From: Bog-532 sp963824545
Lineage (GTDB): Bacteria > Actinomycetota > Actinomycetes > Streptosporangiales > Streptosporangiaceae
DNA: 64,000 nucleotides
Direction: 5' to 3'
Assembly: GCA_963824545.1 (NCBI GenBank)
Contig: CAWGPP010000033.1
Coordinates: forward strand, 310,001 to 374,000
Every line of letters starts with the position of its first letter. Position 1 is the stretch's first letter. The notes under the pieces were generated by a model, which saw nothing but the letters and a program-made list of their open reading frames with translations, was not told where the DNA came from and ran no database searches. Shown here piece after piece: positions 34,986 through 42,448 of the stretch. A program made the translations under genes and the position numbers.

Positions 34986-35828
34986 GTGCCTGGCCAGCCC
35001 GGGCGGGCCCGCGAGGCCCTCGGCGCCCGGCTCCGGGAGATCCGCCTGGACGCAGGGCTGACCGCACGGGAGCTCGCCAGGATGGCAGGCTGGCACTTCA
35101 CCAAGGTGAGCAAGCTGGAACACGGCACGCGCCGGCCGTCGCCGGACGACATCCGTGCCTGGTGCAGGTACTGCCAGGCAGAAGACCAGGCGATGGATCT
35201 GATTGCCACAGCGCGCAACATCGACGCGATGTATACCGAGTGGCGCAGGCAGATGCGTGCCGGGATGAAGCATTTCCAGGACTCCATGCGTCCGCTGTAT
35301 GAGCAGACACTGCTGTTCCGCGTTTACGAGACCACCTTCGTCCCCAGCCTGCTCAGCACCGCAGCGTACGCCGCTGCGATCTTGGAGTTCTGGGCCGGGC
35401 TGATGAGCCTGCCGGCGGACATCGAGACGGCCGTGGCCGCCCGGATGGACCGGCAGAACGTCCTGTATACGGGGGAACGGCGCTTCCTGTTTGTGATCGA
35501 AGAACAAGCCCTCCGCACGCGAGTGGGCGGCGCGGGGGTGATGGCAGGCCAGCTCGGCCGGCTGCTCGCGCTGATGTCCGTGCCCACGATCAGCCTCGGG
35601 ATTATCCCCGATGCGGGAGAGCGGCACGCCCTGGCCCAAGGCAGCTTCTGGGTATTTGATGAAAAGCGGGTTCAGGTGGAAACCGTTTCGGCTGGACTGG
35701 ACATCACCCAGCCGGCCGAGATCAGCCTCTACGTGCAGGTCTTCGATCTGCTGCAACGCTCGGCAGTCCACGGTCACGGCGCGCGTGACCTCATCCGGCG
35801 TGCCCTGCGCGACCTGAGCCACGGGTAG
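34986..35828 (+). CDS. XRE-family regulator with DUF5753 domain
   Basis: 280 residues. N-terminal HTH_31 (LGARLREIRLDAGLTARELA, GWHFTKVSKLEHGTRRPSPD) and a DUF5753 domain (YEQTLLFRVYETTFVPSLLS, RQNVLYTGERRFLFVIEEQA, GQLGRLLALMSVPTISLGII, YVQVFDLLQRSAVHG). Streptomyces genomes carry dozens of these, typically paired with a short partner protein. GTG 34986 is the only reasonable start. Confidence 0.88.
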   Translation: MPGQPGRAREALGARLREIRLDAGLTARELARMAGWHFTKVSKLEHGTRRPSPDDIRAWCRYCQAEDQAMDLIATARNIDAMYTEWRRQMRAGMKHFQDSMRPLYEQTLLFRVYETTFVPSLLSTAAYAAAILEFWAGLMSLPADIETAVAARMDRQNVLYTGERRFLFVIEEQALRTRVGGAGVMAGQLGRLLALMSVPTISLGIIPDAGERHALAQGSFWVFDEKRVQVETVSAGLDITQPAEISLYVQVFDLLQRSAVHGHGARDLIRRALRDLSHG

Positions 35829-36053
35829 TTTGGCCAACCTCCGGCAACCTCCTTGAGGTTCGCTGCGGGGCCTTCTTACGCTCTCACCAGCCCACGCTAC
35901 CGGGCACGCGGAGACCGGAGGGACAGGGCCGTGGTGTCCGGCGTCGGCGTGCTCACATGTCTGCCACTCGCGGCGATTCTCCGGTATCCGGCTGGTCTGT
36001 ATCAGCAGGCTGCCGGACGAGGGCACGGTACCCGCAGGAACTGGAGGATCGTG

Positions 36054-36800
36054 ATGTCGGAAAATGAAATAGCAGGCGCGACGGCGCTGGTCACCGGTGC
36101 CAGCCGGGGCTTTGGCCGCGGGATTGCCACCGCGTTGGGCGGAGCGGGCGCGCACGTCGTCGGGGTCGCCCGCGACCGCGGCCCGCTGGAAGAACTGCGC
36201 GCGGAGCTCGGCGAGTCGTTCACCGCGGTGCCTGCCGATGCCGCCGACCCGGTAGCGGCCGGCGAGCTGATCGACAGGTACCGGCCCACCGTGCTGGTGC
36301 TGAACGCCGGCGCCACCCCGCTGCCGCGGCCGGTCCAGCACCACACGTGGCAGACGTTCAGCCGCAACTGGGATGTCGACGTGGCACACGCGTTCCACTG
36401 GGTACGCGAAGCCATGCTGGCCCCGCTCGCGTCGGGCAGCACCGTGATCACCCTGTCCAGCGGGGCAGCCCTGCGCGGCTCGCCGCTGTCGGGCGGCTAT
36501 GCGGGGGCCAAGGCCGCGATCCGGTGGCTGACCGCCTACGCCGCGGAGGAGTCCGCGCGGGACAAACTCGGCATTCGGTTCGTGTCGGTGCTGCCGCAGC
36601 TGACCCCCGCGACCGCGCTGGGCGCGGTGTTCTCCGCCGCCTACGCCGCCCGGCAAGGAACCGGGACGGTCGCCCCCGCCGACGGCCCGGTGCTGACCCC
36701 CGGGCAAGCCGGCCAGGCCGTCACCGCCCTGGTCACCGGCGAGGTCGGCGGCCAGGATGCCTACCTGCTCACCGCCGCGGGCCTGCGTCCGCTGACCTGA
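36054..36800 (+). CDS. SDR-family oxidoreductase
   Basis: 248 residues, classical short-chain dehydrogenase. NAD(P) motif TGASRGFGRGIA, LNAGA, catalytic Ser in ITLSSGAAL and Tyr/Lys in GGYAGAKAAIRW. GGAGG lies 6 bp before the ATG at 36054. The next gene (another SDR) starts 38 bp after, so the two form an operon. The 225 bp upstream of the start contain no gene. Substrate unknown. Confidence 0.87.
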   Translation: MSENEIAGATALVTGASRGFGRGIATALGGAGAHVVGVARDRGPLEELRAELGESFTAVPADAADPVAAGELIDRYRPTVLVLNAGATPLPRPVQHHTWQTFSRNWDVDVAHAFHWVREAMLAPLASGSTVITLSSGAALRGSPLSGGYAGAKAAIRWLTAYAAEESARDKLGIRFVSVLPQLTPATALGAVFSAAYAARQGTGTVAPADGPVLTPGQAGQAVTALVTGEVGGQDAYLLTAAGLRPLT

Positions 36801-36838
36801 CGCCGCCCGATCAGACGCAAAAAACGGAAGGAATAGCC

Positions 36839-37558
36839 ATGACTATCGCAGACAAGACGATCCTGGTGACGGGGGCTAATCGCGGCATCGGGCAGGCGCT
36901 GGTCGCGGAAGCGCTGAGGAGAGGCGCGAAGCGGGTGTACGCCGGCACGCGCCAGCCCCTCGCCCAGACCGACGGGTGCGTCACGCTGCCCCTGGACGTG
37001 ACCAGCGCACAGCAAATCCAGGCAGCAGCGGATCAGGTCGGATCCCTGGACATCCTGATCAACAATGCGGGTGTTTTCCTTCCCGATGACCTGAGCGATC
37101 GTTCCGCGCTCGAACGGCATCTAGCCGTCAACCTGTTCGGTACATATGAGATGACGCAGGCGTTCCTGCCCATGCTGATCCGCTCCCGCGGAGCCATCGT
37201 CAACAACGTGTCGCTCGCGGCCTTGGCCCCGATACCGCTCACTCCGGCTTACTCGCTCTCCAAGGCGGCCGCGTTCAACATGACCCAGTCGCTGCGCGCC
37301 CTTCTGGCCAGCCGGGGCGTGCGGGTTCACGCCGTCCTGACAGGCCCCGTGGACACCGACATGGTCCGGGACCTGCACATCGTCAAGGCTTCCCCGCACT
37401 CCGTCGCGCAAGGCATCTTCGACGGAGTGGAGAAAGGCGAGGAGGACATCTTCCCCGACCGCCAGTCGGCCTCCCTGGCCGGCAGCTGGCACGGCGGCGC
37501 GGTCAAGGCGCTCGAGCGCCAGAACGCCGCGCTGCTGCAAGCACAGCCCGCCAGCTGA
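36839..37558 (+). CDS. SDR-family oxidoreductase
   Basis: 239 residues. VTGANRGIGQALV, DILINNAGVF, catalytic Ser in VNNVSLAAL and Tyr/Lys in PAYSLSKAAAFN, ending LTGPVDTDMV then a short C-terminus. GGAAGGA precedes ATG 36839. Second gene of the SDR pair. The two proteins share only the family motifs, so they are not recent duplicates. Confidence 0.87.
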   Translation: MTIADKTILVTGANRGIGQALVAEALRRGAKRVYAGTRQPLAQTDGCVTLPLDVTSAQQIQAAADQVGSLDILINNAGVFLPDDLSDRSALERHLAVNLFGTYEMTQAFLPMLIRSRGAIVNNVSLAALAPIPLTPAYSLSKAAAFNMTQSLRALLASRGVRVHAVLTGPVDTDMVRDLHIVKASPHSVAQGIFDGVEKGEEDIFPDRQSASLAGSWHGGAVKALERQNAALLQAQPAS

Positions 37559-37609
37559 TGCCGCAGCGCCCTCGTCTTCAACGGGAAGGTTCCAAGCGCA
37601 AGGAAGGCC

Positions 37610-37700
37610 ATGCGCGTCTTCGTTACCGGGCAATTGACAGTCGCCGTGAGTGACGTCCGGTGCTTACAGCGGACGACACGCAAGGGCCGGTTCACCGGGA
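37610..37700 (+). pseudogene. Possible N-terminal stub of an epimerase-like gene
   Basis: AAGGAAGG precedes an ATG whose product begins MRVFVTG, the exact opening of NAD-dependent epimerases, but it then continues QLTVAVSDVRC without the glycine motif. The stub would be the third gene of the SDR operon, cut off by the convergent S4 gene. Short and weak. Confidence 0.3.
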
Positions 37701-38072
37701 CGGGCGCCCCAGCAGCCGCTCGATGGTGCGGCGGTCGCGCTTGGTCGGACGACCCGCGCCGCGGTCGCGGACGGCCACCGCCGCCACCGTCTCACGGGGC
37801 GGCGGGGGCGGGCTGTGGTCGGTGTAGCACGCGGCGGCGTCGGGGGCACTCGTTCGCTTGCTGATCACCCGGACCACGACCACGATCCGCTCGCGGCCTT
37901 CCTGGCGGAGCCGCACCTCATCGCCGGGCCGGATCAGGTGCGCGGGCTTGACCCGCGCCCCGTTGACCCGGACGTGCCCCGCCCGGCAGGCGGCGGATCC
38001 GGCCGAGCGCGTCTTGATCAGCCGGACCGACCAGATCCAGCTGTCCACCCGCCCCGCATGATCGTCTGCCAC
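37692..38072 (-). CDS. S4-domain RNA-binding protein (Hsp15-like)
   Basis: 126 residues from GTG 38070-38072. The S4 domain is RVDSWIWSVRLIKTRSAGSA, CRAGHVRVNGARVKPAHLIR and PGDEVRLRQ, followed by a basic, Pro-rich tail ending RRTIERLLGRPSR. Hsp15-like proteins bind rRNA or stalled 50S-peptidyl-tRNA complexes. The initiation codon has no strong ribosome-binding site. Convergent with the SDR pair and divergent from the DUF5655 gene. Confidence 0.8.
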   Translation of the reverse strand: MADDHAGRVDSWIWSVRLIKTRSAGSAACRAGHVRVNGARVKPAHLIRPGDEVRLRQEGRERIVVVVRVISKRTSAPDAAACYTDHSPPPPPRETVAAVAVRDRGAGRPTKRDRRTIERLLGRPSR

Positions 38073-38204
38073 CCGGCCACTGTAATGCGGGCCGCCTCCG
38101 GCCGCCTCGCCCGCGCACGCCCGCTCCCCCGCCTGGTCCCGCCGCTCCCCTCGCCCGCGCCGGCCCCGTCGCCCCGCGGCCCGCCGGGGCGGGAGACTGA
38201 GGCC

Positions 38205-38666
38205 ATGACCGGCATGTGGGCCTGCCCCTCCTGCGGGCGGAGTTTCGCCAACCGCAACCAGGTCCACACGTGCGCCGCGCTTGGTGACCTGGACCGGCAC
38301 TTCGCCGGTAAGGATCCGCAGGTCCGGGCCACCTTCGGCGCGGTGCTGGCCGCGGTCGCCGCCTGCGGGCCGGTCGAGGTACTGCCGGAGAAGACGCGCA
38401 TCGCCCTGCACGTGCGGATGAGCTTCGCGGCGTTCATGCCGCGACGGCACTGGCTGAACGGCCACCTGGTGCTGGCCCGGCGGATCGGCAGCCCTCGCTT
38501 CGTCCGCATCGACGCGCTGTCGCCGCGCAACGTGGTGCACGCGTTCCGGCTGACGGCGCCCGCGGAGGTGGACGGAGAGTTCACCGGGTGGCTCGCCGAG
38601 GCCTATCAGGTTGGCGCGCAACAGCACCTGCGACGGCACGGGCAGGCCGATGGAGCTGATCGCTGA
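38205..38666 (+). CDS. DUF5655-domain protein with an N-terminal zinc knuckle
   Basis: 153 residues. MWACPSCGRSFANRNQVHTC is a CxxC...HxC zinc-finger-like segment, followed by DUF5655: HFAGKDPQVRATFGAVLAAV, VEVLPEKTRIALHVRMSFAA and HWLNGHLVLAR. Often annotated as nucleic-acid-associated, but no activity is established. An ATG nine bases later is an alternative start. A REP-like element follows 28 bp after the stop. Confidence 0.75.
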   Translation: MTGMWACPSCGRSFANRNQVHTCAALGDLDRHFAGKDPQVRATFGAVLAAVAACGPVEVLPEKTRIALHVRMSFAAFMPRRHWLNGHLVLARRIGSPRFVRIDALSPRNVVHAFRLTAPAEVDGEFTGWLAEAYQVGAQQHLRRHGQADGADR

Positions 38667-38693
38667 GGATGCCGTCCTCCGTCTGCCCAACGC

Positions 38694-38746
38694 TTATGGG
38701 CAGACTTTTCGGGGCGGGCACATACTGCCCAAAACTCTGCCCATAA
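38694..38746 (-). repeat. REP-like inverted repeat, copy 4 (opposite orientation)
   Basis: 16-bp arms TTATGGGCAGACTTTT (38694-38709) and AAAACTCTGCCCATAA (38731-38746) with a single mismatch. Read on the minus strand it matches the GGGCAGAGTTTTGGGCA-(A)TG core of the other copies. It separates the DUF5655 gene from the hydroxyproline operon. Confidence 0.8.
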
Positions 38747-38841
38747 CTAGGGCCGGGCGCCTGGTGCGGGCCACGGCCGGTTGAACGGAACGCTTAGGGT
38801 CGGGGGTGACCGCAGCCGGCACCGGGGAAAGGACCGCGTTC

Positions 38842-39747
38842 GTGACTGAGGACCTGGCCAGGGCCCGCTTCGCCGGGGTGTACGCGGCGACCACCACGCC
38901 GTTCCGTGACGACGGGTCGGTGGACATCGGGCAGTTCGGCGCGCACTGCGCCTGGCTCATCGAGGAGGGGGTCGCGGGCCTGATCCCGAACGGGTCACTG
39001 GGCGAGTACGAGGCCCTGTCGGACGCCGAACGCGCCGGGATCGTGACCACCGCGATCGACGCCGCGGACGGCCGGGTCCCGGTCGTGCCCGGCGTCTCGG
39101 CCAAGTCCGGCCCGGAAGCCCGGAGGTGGGCCGAACAGGCCGCCGAGGCTGGCGCGGCCGCGGTGATGTCGCTGCCGCCGACGTCGCACAAGCCCACCGG
39201 CGATGAGGTGGTCGCGCACTTCGCCGAGGTGGCCAGGGCCGGGCTGCCGATCATCGCCTACAACAACCCGTTCTCCACCCGGGTGGACCTCACCCCGCCG
39301 CTGCTGGCCCGGCTGGCCGGGATCGGCCAGGTCCAGGCGGTCAAGGAATTCTCCCAGGATTCGCGGCGGGTGGCGCAGATCAGGGAGCAGGCACCGCGCC
39401 TGGAGGTCCTCTGCGGCTGCGACGACACGCTGGTGGAGGCGATGCTGCTCGGCGCGACCGGCTGGATCGCGGGGTACGTCAACGCGTTCCCCGCCGCCAG
39501 CGCGCGGCTGTACGAGCTGTGCGCCGCCGGCGACTACCGCGCCGCGATGGACCTGTACCGCGTGCTGCTCCCGGCGCTGCGGTGGGACGCCGATCCCCGC
39601 TTCGTTCAGGCCATCAAGCTCGCGCAGGAGGAGGCGGGCTGCTACGGCGGGCCGGTGCGGCTGCCCCGGCTGCCGTTGCCTGCGGACGAGGACGCGGAGG
39701 CGCGCGCGGTGGCCCGGGCCTGCGTCCGCGCAAGCGCGAGCGTGTGA
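38842..39747 (+). CDS. DapA-family lyase, probably 1-pyrroline-4-hydroxy-2-carboxylate deaminase
   Basis: 301 residues. (Beta/alpha)8 class I aldolase family: GVYAATTTPFRDDGSVD, NGSLGEYEALSDAER, VPVVPGVSAKS, the catalytic Tyr in IIAYNNPFSTRVDL and the Schiff-base Lys in VQAVKEFSQDSRR. In an operon with a 4-hydroxyproline epimerase and a hydroxyproline oxidase, the expected job is deamination of 1-pyrroline-4-hydroxy-2-carboxylate to 2-oxoglutarate semialdehyde. GTG 38842 with GGGAAAGGA upstream gives the family length. A GTG at 38806 is the alternative. First gene of the operon, and TGATG overlaps the next. Confidence 0.8.
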   Translation: MTEDLARARFAGVYAATTTPFRDDGSVDIGQFGAHCAWLIEEGVAGLIPNGSLGEYEALSDAERAGIVTTAIDAADGRVPVVPGVSAKSGPEARRWAEQAAEAGAAAVMSLPPTSHKPTGDEVVAHFAEVARAGLPIIAYNNPFSTRVDLTPPLLARLAGIGQVQAVKEFSQDSRRVAQIREQAPRLEVLCGCDDTLVEAMLLGATGWIAGYVNAFPAASARLYELCAAGDYRAAMDLYRVLLPALRWDADPRFVQAIKLAQEEAGCYGGPVRLPRLPLPADEDAEARAVARACVRASASV

Positions 39748-40760
39748 TGCGGGCCCGCAGCATCTTCTCCGCCGTCGACAGCCACACGGAAGGCATGCCG
39801 ACCAGGGTCATCACCAGCGGCCCCGGCGTGCTGCCCGGCGCGACCATGTTCGACCGGATGCGGTACCTGGTCAGCGAGCGGGATGACCTGCGGACCCTGC
39901 TGATGTACGAGCCGCGTGGGCATGCCGCCATGTCGGGCGCGATCCTGCAGCCGCCGGCCCGCGCGGACGCCGACATGGGCGTGGTGTTCATTGAGGTCTC
40001 CGGATGCCTGCCGATGTGCGGGCACGGCACCATCGGTACCGCCACCGTGCTGGTCGAGATGGGCATGGTGGCGGTCAAGGAACCGGTCACGCTGGTCCGC
40101 CTCGACACCCCGGCCGGACTGGTGGAGGCGTCGGTCGCGGTCAGCGACGGCCGCGCCACTTCCGTAACAATTCGTAACGTGCCGTCGTACCTGCATCTGC
40201 GTGACGCAACGGTCACCGTGCCGGGGATCGGGGAACTGACCCTGGACGTGGCGTTCGGCGGAAACTTCTACGCGATCCTGCCCGCGGCCGCGGCCGGGCT
40301 GGCGGTGCGCCCCGACCTGCACGACCGCATCGTGGCCACCGGGCTGGCGGTCATGGACGCGGTCAGCGAGCAGCTGACGTTCGCGCACCCGGAGAACCCC
40401 GGCATCAGCGAGTGCCGGCACGTGGTGTTCACCGAGCCCGCGGAGGGGGACCGGCCGGCCCGCGCCGCGGTCGCCATTCACCCGGGCTGGGTGGACCGCT
40501 CCCCCTGCGGGACCGGCACCTCGGCGCGGATGGCGCAGCTCGAGGCGCGCGGGGGGCTGGCCATCGGCGAGGACTTCGTGCACGGTTCGCTGATCGGGAC
40601 GACGTTCACCGGGCGCCTGGTGGAACGGGCCATGGTCGGGGACTTCCCGGCGGTCGTGCCGACTGTCCGGGGCCGCGCCTGGCTGACCGGCATCGGCCAT
40701 TACCTGCTGGATCCGGAGGACCCGTTTCCGGCCGGGTTCCTGATCGGGCGGCAGCCCTGA
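39747..40760 (+). CDS. 4-hydroxyproline 2-epimerase (proline racemase family)
   Basis: 337 residues. Both catalytic Cys are present: C91 in CLPMCGHGTIG and C254 in DRSPCGTGTSARMA. That makes it an epimerase or racemase rather than the Thr-containing dehydratase branch. SAVDSHTEGMPTRVITSGPG is the N-terminal signature. It would convert trans-4-hydroxy-L-proline to cis-4-hydroxy-D-proline for the downstream oxidase. ATG overlaps the preceding stop. Confidence 0.88.
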   Translation: MRARSIFSAVDSHTEGMPTRVITSGPGVLPGATMFDRMRYLVSERDDLRTLLMYEPRGHAAMSGAILQPPARADADMGVVFIEVSGCLPMCGHGTIGTATVLVEMGMVAVKEPVTLVRLDTPAGLVEASVAVSDGRATSVTIRNVPSYLHLRDATVTVPGIGELTLDVAFGGNFYAILPAAAAGLAVRPDLHDRIVATGLAVMDAVSEQLTFAHPENPGISECRHVVFTEPAEGDRPARAAVAIHPGWVDRSPCGTGTSARMAQLEARGGLAIGEDFVHGSLIGTTFTGRLVERAMVGDFPAVVPTVRGRAWLTGIGHYLLDPEDPFPAGFLIGRQP

Positions 40761-40776
40761 GCCGCGCGGGCCCGCG

Positions 40777-42141
40777 GTGACCGCCGGTTCCCGGCCGGCG
40801 CCTGCCCCGCGCGCGGCGGCCCTGAGCGAGCTTCCCGCCACGGCCGACGTGGTGGTGATCGGCGCAGGCCTGGTTGGGGCGGCGACCGCCGCGGCCCTGG
40901 CCGCGTCCGGCCGGCGGGTCTGCGTGGTCGACCGGACTGGGCCCCTGGGCGGCACGACCGCCGCCGGCGAGGGCAACATCCTGGTTTCCGACAAGCTGCC
41001 CGGTCCGGAGCTTGACCTGGCGCTGCGCAGCGCCGCGCTGTGGCAGGTGTTCGCGGCCGAGCACGGCTCGGCGCTCGAGTACGAGGCCAAGGGTGGGGTC
41101 GTCGTCGCGCACGACGTGCAGCAGCTGGCCGCGCTGCGGGAGCTGGGTGAGCGGCAGCGGGCCGCCGGGGTGGCCGTCGAGGTGCTGAACGGCGGTGCGC
41201 TGCGGGACGCGGAGCCGCGATTGTCCCGCCACCTCGCCGGGGGTGCGTTCTATCCCCAGGACGCCCAGGTCCAGCCGATGCGCGCGGCGCTGGCGTACCT
41301 GGCGCTGGCCCGGCGGTGCGGGGCGCAGGTAGTGGGTGGCGCGGAGGTGATCGCGCTGGAAACCACGCCGACCACGTTGATCGCGCTAGGCGGCCCGGGC
41401 CGGCCGACCGCGCCAGGCGGACCGGGCACGCCTGGCAGTCCGGGCGGGCCGGGCACGCCAGGCAGTCCGGGCGGGCCGGGCGGGCCAGGCAGTCCGGGCG
41501 GGCCGGGCGGGAGGGTGTCCGCCGTGGTGACGAGCCGCGGCCGCGTCGCCACCCCGGTCGTGGTGAACGCGGCCGGGCCGTGGAGCGGGGTGGTCGCGCA
41601 GCGGCTGGGGTCCGCGCTGCCGGTCCGGCCGCGCCGAGGGCGCATCCTGGTCACTGAGCCGATCTCCGCCGTCATCCGGCACAAAGTTTACGAGGCCGAC
41701 TACGTCGGCGCGGTAGTCAGCGACGCCGCCGGGCGTCAGTGCTCAGCCGTGGTGGAGGGCACCGCCGCCGGCACCGTGCTCATCGGCTCCAGCCGGGATG
41801 TGGCCGGGTTCTCCGCCCGGCCCGACCCGGCGGCCCTGGCCGAGATGGCGCGCCGCGCGATCTCGCTGTTCCCGTTCCTGGCCGCGGTCCGCGCCATCCG
41901 CGCCTACACCGGGTTCCGCCCCGCGTCGCCGGACCACCTTCCGGTCATCGGCGCGGACCGGGCGGTGCCGGGCCTGTTCCACGCGACCGGTCACGAGGGG
42001 GCCGGGATCGGCCTGGCGCCGGCCACCGCCGAGCTGATCACGGCGCTCATCGACGGCGCCCGGCCGCCGGCGGATGCCGCACCGTTCACGCCGGCCCGGT
42101 TCGGCCCGGGCGTTTCCGCAGCTTTCGGCGTGGCGCGGTGA
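40777..42141 (+). CDS. FAD-dependent D-hydroxyproline dehydrogenase subunit (HcnC/DadA-like)
   Basis: 454 residues. FAD motif VVVIGAGLVGAATAAALAAS, DAO-type C-terminus GFRPASPDHLPVIGAD and ATGHEGAGIGLAPATAELI. With the small 2Fe-2S protein and the following oxidoreductase it makes the three-part D-Hyp dehydrogenase seen in Pseudomonas and actinomycetes, oxidising cis-4-hydroxy-D-proline. Residues 205-245 are a collagen-like run of Gly-Gly-Pro-Gly, Thr/Ser-Pro units absent from usual homologues, placed just before the barrel strand VSAVVTSRGRV. GTG start 16 bp after the epimerase gene. Confidence 0.82.
   Translation: MTAGSRPAPAPRAAALSELPATADVVVIGAGLVGAATAAALAASGRRVCVVDRTGPLGGTTAAGEGNILVSDKLPGPELDLALRSAALWQVFAAEHGSALEYEAKGGVVVAHDVQQLAALRELGERQRAAGVAVEVLNGGALRDAEPRLSRHLAGGAFYPQDAQVQPMRAALAYLALARRCGAQVVGGAEVIALETTPTTLIALGGPGRPTAPGGPGTPGSPGGPGTPGSPGGPGGPGSPGGPGGRVSAVVTSRGRVATPVVVNAAGPWSGVVAQRLGSALPVRPRRGRILVTEPISAVIRHKVYEADYVGAVVSDAAGRQCSAVVEGTAAGTVLIGSSRDVAGFSARPDPAALAEMARRAISLFPFLAAVRAIRAYTGFRPASPDHLPVIGADRAVPGLFHATGHEGAGIGLAPATAELITALIDGARPPADAAPFTPARFGPGVSAAFGVAR
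41389..41511 (+). repeat. In-frame collagen-like coding repeat
   Basis: A 27-bp unit encoding GSPGGPGTP-type peptides is repeated about three times with decay. GC is above 80%. It adds about 40 residues to the oxidase without breaking the frame. Confidence 0.8.
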
Positions 42142-42163
42142 TGGGCCGTGATACCGAGGAGGT

Positions 42164-42448
42164 GTGCGTAAAGAGCGGGTGAGCTTCACCTTCGACGGTG
42201 CGACCATGGATGCGCAGCGTGGTCAGACGGTTGCGGCCGCGCTGCTGGCGGGCGGCGTCGTTTCCTGGCGGACGACCCGGTCCGGCGGCCGGCCGCGCGG
42301 GCTGTTCTGCGGTATCGGCGCCTGTTTCGACTGCCTGGTGAATGTCAACGACGACCGGGGCGTGCGGGCCTGCCTCATCCCGGTGCACGACGGAGACCGG
42401 GTGCACACGAGCGTCTCGCCCGGCCCGGACGGGGGGACGGCGCAATGA
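42164..42448 (+). CDS. Small 2Fe-2S ferredoxin-like subunit (HcnA-like)
   Basis: 94 residues. FTFDGATMDAQRGQTVAAALLAGG then GLFCGIGACFDCLVNV and RAC supply the four Cys of a plant-type 2Fe-2S cluster (C-x4-C-x2-C ... C). The start is uncertain: GTG 42164 follows GAGGAGG too closely, and GTG 42179 has AAAGAG four bases upstream. It overlaps the next gene by 4 bp. Electron-transfer subunit of the hydroxyproline dehydrogenase. Confidence 0.82.
   Translation: MRKERVSFTFDGATMDAQRGQTVAAALLAGGVVSWRTTRSGGRPRGLFCGIGACFDCLVNVNDDRGVRACLIPVHDGDRVHTSVSPGPDGGTAQ

Noticed and set aside
37610..37864. Full-length 84-codon gene after the SDR pair
   Set aside because: Only the first seven residues look like an epimerase. 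The rest overlaps the S4 gene and is Arg/Gly-rich.
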